A DNA stretch of 64,000 bases from Streptantibioticus parmotrematis (GCF_019890615.1 NZ_JAINVZ010000004.1:248001-312000), one strand, 5' to 3'. Positions 16,582 through 24,873 are shown, counted from the stretch's first letter. Notes: generated by a model from the letters alone, not told the origin. Made by a program: numbers and translations.

Positions 16582-17018
16582 GCCCCCACCCCCGCGCCCA
16601 CTCCCCGCCGCCGCAAAAGCCGCCGCTTGGCCACAGTGGCAACTACGGGGGGAATCCAGGGGATGAGGGCCGCGACGTACGTCGCCTTGGAACCGATGGT
16701 CAACAGAGTTCCCCCTGCCACGAGGCTGGTCATGAGGGCCCCTGACCACAGGTATCCGATGATTCCGCAATCCCATCCGGCACTACGCCTGAGAGAGTTC
16801 ATGCCGATCCAGACAACCGTCTCGCCCAGTACAGCGAAAGCGAGGACAACGGCCACGTATTGCCCCCTGCTGATGAGCGACTTGGACAGCGGGGAGAGCA
16901 GAACGAGCGTGAAGTTGAGGAGCGCCCAGGCCAGTGACGGCACCATTGAGCCGTACCTGGCAATCCGTTCGCTTCTGCTGATCTCCGGGTCGTCATTCGG
17001 GTTGACGATGAAGGCCAC
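16578..17018 (-). CDS. Small four-helix membrane protein in a WXG100-like operon
   Basis: 146 residues. The GTG at 17018 has a near-perfect AAAGGAGG four bases upstream, which settles the start; longer readings would overlap the gene before it. A short acidic head (NPNDDPEISRSERIARYG) is followed by four hydrophobic segments and a basic tail. Being the membrane protein immediately after a large WXG-like protein, it could be an immunity protein or a membrane anchor. Neither is proven. It overlaps the next gene by four bases. Confidence 0.7.
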   Translation of the reverse strand: MAFIVNPNDDPEISRSERIARYGSMVPSLAWALLNFTLVLLSPLSKSLISRGQYVAVVLAFAVLGETVVWIGMNSLRRSAGWDCGIIGYLWSGALMTSLVAGGTLLTIGSKATYVAALIPWIPPVVATVAKRRLLRRRGVGAGVGA

Positions 17019-17056
17019 TACGCCTCCTTTCTGAGTTGCACTTGCGCCGTGGAGGA

Positions 17057-18355
17057 TCACCAGCCGGTACCCACAGTGCTCGTGAACTGGTCCTTGAAGT
17101 CGTCGTACGGGCCGAAGGAAGGCTTCATCGGAAGCGCGTCGCTGTGCCCCAAGGTCTTGTCGATCCCGTCCGATGCCATACCGACTCGCCAGCCGGCATT
17201 GAATGTTGATCGCCATCCCTCCATATGGGCGCTTGCCTTCTGGACCTCTGGGCTTTGGGCGTACTCCTCGCGCAGGCGCGTGATGTTCTTGCAGGCGCTC
17301 GCCGCCTCCCTGTCGCCGCCGAAGGCGAACGCCTCGCGTGGGGTCGCCTCGAGCAGCTCACGGGATCGTTCTGCCTGGCGGGCCGCGAGGCCCGCCTGCC
17401 GCGCTCGGGCCAGCGCCCCCGCCCGAACCCTCCGCGCCTCCGCCTTCGCCGCCCCCGAAGAACCGCGCCGGTTCGTGATCCGGTACGTCCGGTCCAACAC
17501 CCCCCGCGACTCGTGCAGGCTCTCCGCCGCGGCCCGTTCCTCCGCCACCGCCTCCGCCGCGGCGCCCGTGGCCGTCTGGATGCCCTTGAGCATGCCGAAG
17601 GCGACCTTCCCCGTGCCCATCGTCAGGAAGCCGAGGGTGTCCATGCCGATGTCGAACCACGAGCCCTCGCCGACCGCCAGCGCCAGCACGTCCTTGGCCG
17701 CGAGCGCGAAGGTGATCCCCAGGGCCAGGTCGACGACCCAACCGGCGGGGGTCACGAAGAGCGCGACCACGCCGACCACCGTGACGACCCAGCTCGCGAG
17801 TTCGAAGAACTTCTGGCTCCACTCGTTGTCGAACACCGCGTCCGCCGCGTCCTCGAAGGACTCCCACGGGCTGTCCTTGATGACGTCCTTGCAGGCGCGT
17901 TTGATGCGGCCCGCGTAGTGGGACGCTCGTTCGTCGCGCAGGGCGGTCAGGCGGGTCAGGGCGTCTCGGTAGGGCTTCAACGCGTCGTCGTCCCCGGAAC
18001 GGCGGGGAGCCGCCGTGTCCTGGGCCCGGCGCAGGATCGTGGCCGACTCGGACTGGAAGTCCTCCAACTCGTCCGCCCAGGACGCCAGATGGCCTTGGAC
18101 GTGCTCGTAGCGTTCGGCCGTCTGCCGCAGGTGGCACTCCAGCTCGCGTGCCCCGCCGCGCAGCGCGTCCGCGTACTGACCCTTCAGGCCGTCCTCCGCA
18201 CCGATCGCCTTCAGTTCGCGGGCCTGGTCGCGCAGCGTGGACGCCAGCCGCCGCATGTGGGTGACCTCGTCGCGCAGCGCCGCCGGGTCGCCGGGTACCG
18301 GGTCGCGTTCGGCGAGCGGGGTCCAGTCGTACGGGCGCCTGCCGCGCGCCCGCAT
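17057..18355 (-). CDS. Putative type VII secretion substrate/effector with helical N-terminal domain
   Basis: 432 residues. The first roughly 150 are long amphipathic helices of the WXG/LXG kind (EVTHMRRLASTLRDQARELK, LECHLRQTAERYEHVQGHLA, then SWADELEDF). Two hydrophobic segments occupy about 185-250 (ELASWVVTVVGVVALFVTP, WVVDLALGITFALAAKDVLA). A basic, Ala/Arg-rich region and an uncharacterised C-terminal domain (about 330-432) follow. The layout is that of polymorphic toxins exported by type VII systems, but no known toxin catalytic motif was recognised. Its ATG overlaps the stop of the WXG100-like gene by one base (TGATG). Confidence 0.6.
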   Translation of the reverse strand: MRARGRRPYDWTPLAERDPVPGDPAALRDEVTHMRRLASTLRDQARELKAIGAEDGLKGQYADALRGGARELECHLRQTAERYEHVQGHLASWADELEDFQSESATILRRAQDTAAPRRSGDDDALKPYRDALTRLTALRDERASHYAGRIKRACKDVIKDSPWESFEDAADAVFDNEWSQKFFELASWVVTVVGVVALFVTPAGWVVDLALGITFALAAKDVLALAVGEGSWFDIGMDTLGFLTMGTGKVAFGMLKGIQTATGAAAEAVAEERAAAESLHESRGVLDRTYRITNRRGSSGAAKAEARRVRAGALARARQAGLAARQAERSRELLEATPREAFAFGGDREAASACKNITRLREEYAQSPEVQKASAHMEGWRSTFNAGWRVGMASDGIDKTLGHSDALPMKPSFGPYDDFKDQFTSTVGTGW

Positions 18356-18642
18356 CAGCGGTCGCCCTTCGCGCCGGAGGCCAGGCGCTCGTCCACCCGC
18401 CGGAACGTGGACCGCGTCTGCGACACCAAAGTGCCCACCGACTCGATGGAGCTCAGCAACTTCTTGCGGTAGTGGGACCAGTTGTCGAAGAACTCGTCCA
18501 TCGCGTCCGTCATCGCCGAGTCGCCCAACTCGGCGTGCAGCGCATCGCGTTGACCGTCCAGCCGGGCGAACTCGCCGTGCAGGCGGGACAGTCGCCGCTC
18601 CGAATCCGCCAACACGCGGTCGTCAACCTGCAAGTCCGCCAT
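18355..18642 (-). CDS. WXG100-like small helical protein
   Basis: 95 residues, the length of ESAT-6/WXG100 proteins. It is predicted as a helical hairpin with a central Asn-Trp turn (DEFFDNWSHYRKKLLSS) in place of the usual Trp-x-Gly. Such proteins form dimers with, or escort, larger type VII substrates. It is the first gene of a five-gene unit with one-base or four-base overlaps downstream. AGGGG lies nine bases before the ATG. No EccC or membrane-channel genes are in this window, so export would rely on a system elsewhere. Confidence 0.65.
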   Translation of the reverse strand: MADLQVDDRVLADSERRLSRLHGEFARLDGQRDALHAELGDSAMTDAMDEFFDNWSHYRKKLLSSIESVGTLVSQTRSTFRRVDERLASGAKGDR

Positions 18643-18777
18643 ACGAAAGGCCCCTGAAGCGCGATGTGACCGTTAGGAACCGGAGAGTCCGGCTACTGAT
18701 CGTATGGGAGCAAAACGTACGACTCGGGGGCTCGGTCGGCGCAGAAACGTGCAGCCTCACGTATTGTGATCGGTTCG

Positions 18778-19752
18778 TTACCGCATGGCGGACTCCTGCG
18801 TCGGCCCGGCGTCCAGGAAGGCGGTCAGCGCCTGCTGCCACTCCTGCGGGCGGTCCCACGGCACCAGATGGCCCGCGTCGGATATTTCCGCGTACTCGCC
18901 GCGCGGCAGCACCCGGACCATCTCCTGGGCCTCGGCCCGGCCCAGCTCGCCGTCCACGCCCCGGACCACGAGGGCGGGGCAGCGGACCTGGGCCAACTCG
19001 TCCCAGTGCGCGTCGCTCACCCAGGCGTCGCGCGAGCTGAGCATGTGGTCGAACGAGAACTGCGGCCACCAGCCGCCGCCCCGCTCCTCCATGACCTCCG
19101 CGAAGAACGCGCCGCGCTCCGGGCGCGGACCTTCCAGCGTCGGGTCCTCCTCGGCGAACCACCTGCGCACGTCGGCGAGGGTCGCGAAGGGCAACGGCCA
19201 CGACTTGAACCACTGCTCCCAGTCGCGCTGGCTCGACTCCCCCACCGCCGACGCCCGCATGTCACACACCACGAGGGCGCCGACGAGATCGGGACGGCGC
19301 GCCGCCGTCTGCCAGGCGGTGAGGGCACCCATCGAGTGACCGACGAGCACGACCGGCGCCAGGTCCAGCTGCTCGATGGCGGCCTCCACGTCGCGGACGT
19401 AGGCCTCGCGGTCGTACGCGGCGGTGTCTGGCTTGCCGGAACGGCCGTGGCCGCGCTGGTCCAGGGCTATCACCCGGTACCGGGGGGCGAGCGCGCGGGC
19501 GGTGGCCGCCCAGTGGGCGGCGCGGCCCATCAGCCCGTGCAGGAACAGGATCGACGGGCGGACCTGCTCGCTCACGTCGGCGCCCTCGCCCACGCCGACC
19601 CCCGCGCCTACGCCGACTCCCGCGCGCACGTCGACCCCCGCGCCGCCGGCGACTCCCCCGCCGTCCCTCGGCTCCGCACGCTCCTCGTCCGTGAAGTCCC
19701 AGGCGGCGAGTCGTACGCCGCCTGCTCCGGTCACCTCGACGCGACGCACCAT
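18778..19752 (-). CDS. Alpha/beta hydrolase with a low-complexity insertion
   Basis: 324 residues with the oxyanion stretch LFLHGLMG, nucleophile elbow LVGHSMGAL and catalytic His in ISDAGHLVPWDRPQ. The substrate is unknown; epoxide hydrolase-like or ester-hydrolysing activity is possible. The ATG-GTG at 19752 begins MVRRVEVTGAGG, as homologues do. Residues about 23-63 are a Gly/Val/Ala-rich run (RAGVGVGAGVGVGEG) placed between the first strand and the HG loop; typical family members have a short turn there, so this looks like a repeat expansion. Confidence 0.8.
   Translation of the reverse strand: MVRRVEVTGAGGVRLAAWDFTDEERAEPRDGGGVAGGAGVDVRAGVGVGAGVGVGEGADVSEQVRPSILFLHGLMGRAAHWAATARALAPRYRVIALDQRGHGRSGKPDTAAYDREAYVRDVEAAIEQLDLAPVVLVGHSMGALTAWQTAARRPDLVGALVVCDMRASAVGESSQRDWEQWFKSWPLPFATLADVRRWFAEEDPTLEGPRPERGAFFAEVMEERGGGWWPQFSFDHMLSSRDAWVSDAHWDELAQVRCPALVVRGVDGELGRAEAQEMVRVLPRGEYAEISDAGHLVPWDRPQEWQQALTAFLDAGPTQESAMR
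19564..19686. repeat. Low-complexity in-frame repeat inside the hydrolase gene
   Basis: Repeating CGCGCC/GACCCC/GACTCC-type hexamers and 12-mers encode the Gly-Val run of the hydrolase. The repeat keeps the reading frame because its units are multiples of three. Confidence 0.65.
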
Positions 19753-19998
19753 GATCGGCACCCCCGGGTCACCCTCGCCCACTCCGTCCGGTCGGGTGAC
19801 CGGACGCCTCCACGTTATCGAACTCACCTTCGAAAGAGGCCGTTCGGCAAGCAAGATCGCCCTTTCGAGTGACACCGCTCAAGTGTTGCCCCCCGTTGCC
19901 GAGGGGAGGACTTCCAGCGTGGAGGGGAACGTCCTCGACGGGCGAGGGGAAGGGCCCGGACAGCTCGGGGTTCCGGGTAGAACGCCCAGGGGACGATG

Positions 19999-20026
19999 GG
20001 CCCCGGCGCCTGATGGCGCCGGGGCC
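19999..20026. terminator. Perfect 12-bp hairpin
   Basis: GGCCCCGGCGCC (19999-20010) pairs exactly with 20015-20026 around TGAT. It lies between the minus-strand dmdR1 gene and the hydrolase start and could end dmdR1 transcription, although it is about 480 bp after the dmdR1 stop. Apart from this hairpin and the hexamer run, the 752-bp gap 19753-20504 holds no gene I can support. Confidence 0.6.
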
Positions 20027-20158
20027 TTCAGCCTGCCCGACCTCCGCCGCACTCGCGATCACCCCTGTGATCGACGGGTGACGAGGCGTACGCGGTGGGT
20101 GATGAGCGGCGGCCCTGGCGGGCCGCACCCGCAAACGCGACGCGCCCGCCCCCGGCTC

Positions 20159-20216
<58 letters not shown>

Positions 20217-20504
20217 CACAACGACCGCCTAGCCACTGCCGCCCGCCTCACTGCCGACCGCCTCGCCACCGCCAACCCCTGGCCCGCCCGCCAGTCGCCG
20301 CGCCGCCGCCGACCGCCCGGCCCGCACGCCGCCCGCCCCGCCCTCGCCCCGCGAAACAGCCGCCGAAAAGCGACAAGCGCGCCCGCCACCGCGTTCCCGC
20401 GGCGCGGACGCGCCTGTCACCCATCTCAACCGTGCGAGGTGGCGCCGCGCTCCGCCCGGAGCGGCCCGATCGGGGCCGTCCCACAAGCGGAACGCGGCGA
20501 AGCC

Positions 20505-21200
20505 TCAGCTCTTCGCGACGAAGACGTGGCCCGCGACCTCCTGGGTCAGTTCGGCCGCCTCGCCGCCGCTGCCGACCAGGACGCCGCCCGCGGAACCCGT
20601 CACGCTCACCACGGCGCCCGGCTGCACACCGGCCCGCCGCAGCGTGTACATCAGCTGCGCGTCCATCTGGATGGGCTCGCCGATGCGGCGGATGACGACG
20701 TTCTTCGGGTCGGTGTCCGGCGCCATCTCGGCCAGGCTCAGCGTGCCCTCCTCCAGGAACGGGTCCGCCTCGCCCTTCTCCCCCAGCTCCGCCAGGCCCG
20801 GGATCGGGTTGCCGTACGGAGACTCGGTGGGGTGCCTGAGCAGTTCGAGGACGCGGCGCTCGACCGCCTCGCTCATCACGTGCTCCCAGCGGCAGGCCTC
20901 GGCGTGCACCTGCTCCCACTCCAGGCCGATCACGTCGACCAGGAGGCATTCGGCCAGCCGGTGCTTGCGCATGACGCGCGTCGCCAGCCGCCGTCCTTCC
21001 TCGGTCAGCTCCAGGTGGCGGTCGCCCGCGACCTGGACCAGGCCGTCCCGCTCCATCCGCGCCACCGTCTGGCTCACTGTGGGACCGCTCTGGTCCAGCC
21101 GTTCGGCGATGCGGGCGCGCATGGGGACCACACCCTCCTCCTCAAGCTCCAGGATGGTGCGGAGGTACATCTCGGTCGTGTCGATGAGGTGTCCCGACAT
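20505..21200 (-). CDS. dmdR1: Iron-dependent DtxR-family repressor DmdR1
   Basis: 231 residues with the DtxR winged helix (LIDTTEMYLRTILELEEEGV, RIAERLDQSGPTVSQTVARM), the metal-binding and dimerisation domain (HRLAECLLVDVIGLEWEQVH, then EACRWEHVMSE) and a C-terminal SH3-like domain. With bound Fe(II) it represses siderophore and iron-uptake genes. Sequence and linkage to the divergent SIS-domain gene match S. coelicolor DmdR1 (SCO4394 by memory). GAGGGG precedes the ATG. The opposite strand has a long open frame, as reported for the adm gene of S. coelicolor. Confidence 0.9.
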   Translation of the reverse strand: MSGHLIDTTEMYLRTILELEEEGVVPMRARIAERLDQSGPTVSQTVARMERDGLVQVAGDRHLELTEEGRRLATRVMRKHRLAECLLVDVIGLEWEQVHAEACRWEHVMSEAVERRVLELLRHPTESPYGNPIPGLAELGEKGEADPFLEEGTLSLAEMAPDTDPKNVVIRRIGEPIQMDAQLMYTLRRAGVQPGAVVSVTGSAGGVLVGSGGEAAELTQEVAGHVFVAKS

Positions 21201-21337
21201 ACGTGCCCCTCAGTAACTCGTGCGGTGGCCCTGTAGCAATTCTGACGCATACCGCCGACAACCCGGGTCCCGTCGTGTTGACAGGCCCCGTCGGCAGGCT
21301 CCACGGTGATCGGCGACTACGAGCGGGAGGACGCCAC

Positions 21338-22093
21338 ATGACGGCCGGGGATCTTGCCGAACGGTACTTCGACGCGGCCATCGGCCTGCTGACCCGGGTA
21401 CGGGACGAGGAGGCGGAGCACGTCGCGGAGGCCGGGCGGCTGATCGCCGAGGCCGTCGAGGCGGGCGGCCGCGTCTTCGCGTTCGGCGCGGGCCACTCCT
21501 CGCTGCCCGCGCAGGACGTCGTCTACCGCGCGGGCGGCCTGGCCCTGGTCAACCTGCTCTCGGTGCCCGGCACGGTCGGCGTCGACGTGATGCCCGCCGT
21601 CCTCGGCAGCGCGCTGGAACGGGTCGACGGGCTGGCCGGCGTGGTGCTCGACGCCAGCCCGGCCCGAGCGGGTGACGTTCTGATCATCATCTCGCTGTCG
21701 GGCCGCAACGCGCTGCCGGTGGAGATGGCCCTGAACGCGCGCGCCCTGGGCCTGAAGGTGATCGGGGTGACGTCGCTCGCGTACCCGCCGAGCACCAAGT
21801 CACGTCACGCTTCGGGGACGTATCTGAAGGACCACTGCGACGTGGTGCTCGACAGCAAGATCGCGGTGGGGGACGCGGAACTGGAGGCGGACGGCGTGCC
21901 CGCGCGCTTCGCGCCCGCGTCGACGGTGGTGACCTGCGCGCTGGTGCAGGCGGCGGTCGCCACGGCCGTGGGCACGCTGGCCGAGCACGGCGTCACCCCG
22001 CCGCTGCTGCGCTCGGGGAACGTGGACGGCGGCCACGACTGGAACGGCCGGGTGATGGACGAGTACCGCGACCGGATCTTCTACCGCCACTGA
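21338..22093 (+). CDS. SIS-domain phosphosugar-binding protein (UPF0309 type)
   Basis: 251 residues with one sugar-isomerase (SIS) fold: GGRVFAFGAGHSSLPAQDVV binds the phosphosugar and DVLIIISLSGRNALPVEMAL forms the second half-site. Relatives are annotated as UPF0309 proteins (SCO4393 in S. coelicolor by memory) and may handle N-acetylglucosamine- or muramic-type phosphosugars; the substrate is not shown. The ATG at 21338 follows GGGAGG at seven bases. It is divergent from dmdR1 with 137 bp between; no iron box was recognised there. Confidence 0.85.
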   Translation: MTAGDLAERYFDAAIGLLTRVRDEEAEHVAEAGRLIAEAVEAGGRVFAFGAGHSSLPAQDVVYRAGGLALVNLLSVPGTVGVDVMPAVLGSALERVDGLAGVVLDASPARAGDVLIIISLSGRNALPVEMALNARALGLKVIGVTSLAYPPSTKSRHASGTYLKDHCDVVLDSKIAVGDAELEADGVPARFAPASTVVTCALVQAAVATAVGTLAEHGVTPPLLRSGNVDGGHDWNGRVMDEYRDRIFYRH

Positions 22094-22240
22094 CCCGCGC
22101 CCGCCGTCACCCCGACCCGCGCCACGACGCCACGACGCCATCGAATGCGCCGCCGCGACTGATCCGCGTGACGACAGCGTCGAACGCGGCGCCGCCGCCG
22201 ACCCTCGCGGCTGCGGCCCGAACGCGACGCCGCCGCCCCC

Positions 22241-23599
22241 CTACTCCCCCGCCCGCAGGTCCAGCGCGGAAGCGACCCGTGCCGCCACGTCCTGCGCGTA
22301 CGCGGCGTCCTCGCGGTCGAACGGGGGGCGCCCGGCGCCGCGCAGGAACGTCAGTACGCCCACCGTCCGCCCCCGGTTGCGCAGCACCGCGCACAGGCCC
22401 GCCACCGTGCCGTCCGGCCAGCGCAGCTCCTCCGCCCGGCGGGGCGAGAGGTCGGCGGCGCGCACCGGGCCGGTCCTGCTCACCGCCTGCAACGCCGGGT
22501 GCCCGTCCTCGTAGCGCGCCGGGATCCCGGCCGACGCGACCGGCAGGCAGGGCCCGGGTCCGCCCGGTGTCCCCGCGGCGCGCACCAGCCGGGGTGCGGC
22601 GGCCGTCTCCGCGTCGTCGTCGGGGGCGGTGTCCCGCGGGGCGAGCAGGTCGAGCAGGACGTGGTCGGCGAAGCCCGCGAGCGCGTAGTCGAGGTAGCCG
22701 GTGGCCGCCTCCATCGGGTCCTCGCACTCGGCCGCGGCGGCGGCCGCCCGGCGCAGCTGGGTGGTGCGGAAGCGCAGCCGGGACGCCTCGCCCGACGCCT
22801 TGCGGTCGTCGGTGACGTCCTGGAAGAGCCAGCCGACGCCGAGCGGCACGGGCTCCTCGCCGAGCGGCGAGCCGAGCCGGACGAACCCGACGCGCCAGCA
22901 GCGCCGCCGCCGCTCGGCGTCGCCGCGCAGCGTGACCCACAGGTCCAGCGGGGCCGGCGGGGTGCCCTCGGACAGCACGTGGTGCAGGGCGTTCTCCAGC
23001 TCGTCCACGCCCTGGTCGAGCAGTTCGCCGAGCGGGCGGCCGAGCAGCGACTCGCGGCCGGTGCGCAGCAGGCGGGCGGCGTGGTCGTTGACGACGGCGG
23101 GACGCAGGTCGGCGTCGATGAGCACGACGCCCCAGGACGCCTCCTGGAAGAGCGCGTCGCTGAGCGCGATCGAACGCTCCAGGTCGATCTGGGCGTGGAC
23201 CTCGGAGAACGCGCAGTAGACGCCGACCGGCCGCCCGTCCGGTGCGTGCACGGCGGCGGTCTGGGCCCGTACCAGGACACGGTGGCCGTCCTTGGTGAGC
23301 AACGGGAACTCGTTGACCTGGCGTTCCTGGCGGCCCTGCCCGGTCATGACGCCCAGCAGCCGTCCCATCAGGTCCTCGGCGTCGGCGCTGCGCACCGCCC
23401 AGCCCGCGAGTCCCGGGCGGCCGATGGCGTCGTCCGGGGACCAGCCGAGCACCCGGGCGGCCTCGGCGTTCCAGTGGGTGACGACGCCGTCCGCGTCGAA
23501 GGCGCACAGGGCGGCGTCCATGCTGGCCAGCAGCGCGGCGAGGAGCCGCTCGTCGACCCCGGTCAGCGGCTGTGCGGGCTGCGCGTCGGAAGGCTGCAC
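22241..23599 (-). CDS. PAS-PAS-GAF sensory protein
   Basis: 452 residues. The first PAS domain (about 20-140: ALCAFDADGVVTHWNAEAAR) is followed by a second (about 150-270: GVVLIDADLRPAVVNDHAAR) and a GAF-like domain (about 300-450: LCAVLRNRGRTVGVLTFLRG). This is the N-terminal half of RsbU-type phosphatases, but the PP2C catalytic domain is absent; a PAS-only sensor must act by protein contact. The start is a GTG with GGGG four bases upstream. The 386 bp upstream carry a folded RNA candidate on the other strand. Confidence 0.75.
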   Translation of the reverse strand: MQPSDAQPAQPLTGVDERLLAALLASMDAALCAFDADGVVTHWNAEAARVLGWSPDDAIGRPGLAGWAVRSADAEDLMGRLLGVMTGQGRQERQVNEFPLLTKDGHRVLVRAQTAAVHAPDGRPVGVYCAFSEVHAQIDLERSIALSDALFQEASWGVVLIDADLRPAVVNDHAARLLRTGRESLLGRPLGELLDQGVDELENALHHVLSEGTPPAPLDLWVTLRGDAERRRRCWRVGFVRLGSPLGEEPVPLGVGWLFQDVTDDRKASGEASRLRFRTTQLRRAAAAAAECEDPMEAATGYLDYALAGFADHVLLDLLAPRDTAPDDDAETAAAPRLVRAAGTPGGPGPCLPVASAGIPARYEDGHPALQAVSRTGPVRAADLSPRRAEELRWPDGTVAGLCAVLRNRGRTVGVLTFLRGAGRPPFDREDAAYAQDVAARVASALDLRAGE

Positions 23600-23654
23600 G
23601 TTTCCCCATTCAACCCCTCTGTGACGCAGCCCACATCAGGTTCCGGAAAATCGC

Positions 23655-23683
23655 TTGTTCTGGCGTGAAGTGGTTCTTAGGCT
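23655..23683 (+). promoter_or_regulatory. Promoter for the 23.7-23.9 kb RNA candidate
   Basis: TTGTTC (23655-23660) and TAGGCT (23678-23683) are separated by 17 bp, a good housekeeping-type promoter. Transcription would start near 23690. The next plus-strand gene is more than 1.3 kb downstream, so the promoter must serve something local. Confidence 0.6.
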
Positions 23684-23689
23684 GGCGGT

Positions 23690-23900
23690 ACACAGGAAGG
23701 GAGGTGGTCCGAAGAATGAGTGATTATCGGACGTGTGAGGTGGCTGCGGGCTGAGGCCCGTGCACCACGCCTGCGGCGCGTTGTTCGTACCGCAGCCTTA
23801 AACCAACGCAGTCACCCGACCCGTGGGCTCGCCGGATACGTCCGGCCGGTAGCCGGAAGATCTCTTCCGGTTGGCAGCCCACGGGTCGTCTGCGTTTTCG
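23690..23900 (+). ncRNA. Candidate structured small RNA or attenuator with a 12-codon minicistron
   Basis: After the promoter comes a purine-rich GGAAGGGAGG and a 12-codon ORF (ATG 23716 to TGA 23754, MSDYRTCEVAAG). Stems then follow closely: GTCCGA/TCGGAC (23707/23727) around the ATG, GGCTGCGG/CCGCAGCC (23742/23790), and AACGCAG/CTGCGTT (23805/23890) continued by CGACCCGTGGGCT (23817-23829) paired with 23876-23888. The last stem encloses two perfect hairpins, GCCGGA-TACG-TCCGGC (23831-23846) and CCGGAAG-ATCT-CTTCCGG (23853-23870). The outer stem ends in GTTTT. No known RNA family was recognised. It could also be a complex terminator for pdxH on the other strand. Confidence 0.4.
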
Positions 23901-23922
23901 GGCGCCTACGTTCTGAAAAGTC

Positions 23923-23964
23923 CTCGTACGTATACGTGCGGAACTCGTACGTATACGTGCGGAA
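23923..23964. repeat. Two 21-bp direct repeats each holding the palindrome ACGTATACGT
   Basis: A 21-bp unit occurs exactly twice in tandem (23923-23943 and 23944-23964). Each holds the 10-bp palindrome ACGTATACGT, unusually AT-rich here. The 21-bp spacing equals two helical turns, placing both sites on the same face of DNA, as for cooperative repressor binding. They lie just beyond the 3' end of pdxH. Confidence 0.7.
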
Positions 23965-23985
23965 AACGCCCCGCCCCCGCCGCCC

Positions 23986-24702
23986 TCACGGGCACAATCG
24001 CGCCACCGTCCAGCCGCTTCCGGCCATCGCGCCGCGCGCCTCAGCGGTCCCGCCCGCCACCGCGGCCTCTCCCGCCGCCCCGGTGTCCTCCGACCGCTCG
24101 TAGACCAGCCGGTCGTGCAGCCGGTCGCCACGGCCCTGCCAGAACTCCACCGTCCGGGCCGCCACCCGGAAGCCGCCCCAGAACGGCGGCGCGGGCACCG
24201 TCTCGCCCTGCGGGTAGCGGTCGGCCAGGTCGGCGAAGCGGTGCTCCAGCTCCTCGCGCGAACCCACCCGCGACGACTGCTCGCTCGCCCACGCGCCGAG
24301 TTGCGAACCGTGCGGGCGGGTGCGGAAGTAGGCGACCGTCTCCTCGCGGCTGACGCGTTCGACCGGGCCGGAGACGATGACCTGCCGGGCGACGGCGTGC
24401 CAGGGGAAGAGCAGCGAGGCGTACGGGTTGGCGGCCAGGTCGCGGCCCTTGCGGGAGCCGTAGTTGGTGTAGAAGACGAAGCCGCGCTCGTCGTAGCTCT
24501 TCAGCAGCACCGTGCGCGAGCTGGGGCGGCCCTGGGCGTCGGCGGTGGAGACCACCATCGCGTTGGGCTCGGGCAGACCGCCGGTGGCGGCGTCGGCGAA
24601 CCAGCGGGCGAACTGCTCGTACGGATCCGCCGCGAGGTCGGACTCGTGCAGACCGGCGGCGCGGTAGTGGGCGCGCATCGCGGAGGGATCGGGGTGGGGC
24701 AC
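23986..24702 (-). CDS. pdxH: Pyridoxamine/pyridoxine 5'-phosphate oxidase
   Basis: About 238 residues. PdxH uses FMN and oxygen to make pyridoxal 5'-phosphate in vitamin B6 salvage. Diagnostic stretches are [40 protein letters not shown] (FMN phosphate binding), [20 protein letters not shown] and the C-terminal [18 protein letters not shown] (substrate binding). GTG 24702 gives [14 protein letters not shown] at the N terminus; ATG at MRAHYR is the alternative. A 38-residue Ala/Gly-rich tail follows the usual end of the family. Confidence 0.92.
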   Translation of the reverse strand: MPHPDPSAMRAHYRAAGLHESDLAADPYEQFARWFADAATGGLPEPNAMVVSTADAQGRPSSRTVLLKSYDERGFVFYTNYGSRKGRDLAANPYASLLFPWHAVARQVIVSGPVERVSREETVAYFRTRPHGSQLGAWASEQSSRVGSREELEHRFADLADRYPQGETVPAPPFWGGFRVAARTVEFWQGRGDRLHDRLVYERSEDTGAAGEAAVAGGTAEARGAMAGSGWTVARLCP

Positions 24703-24873
24703 CCGTTCATCTTGCAGCACCCGGTGCCCGCCCCACACGCGGCACCGCGCCCGCGAAGACGTTCCTCCTGGTCGGGGCAGGGGCGGGACCGGAAGGTGGC
24801 ACTGTGTGCCACGTCACGCTTCCCGTCATGTGCGGAAACCGCCAAACTTACGGGTTGGACCGCTGTGACAACC

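Noticed and set aside
23752-23754. In-frame TGA of the minicistron as a read-through or selenocysteine codon
   Set aside because: The frame stays open for 54 codons after TGA, but there is no selenocysteine-type stem directly after it and high GC opens frames by chance.
23724-24131. 135-codon minus-strand frame between pdxH and the PAS gene
   Set aside because: It overlaps the pdxH 3' end and runs through the folded repeats; no homology recognised.
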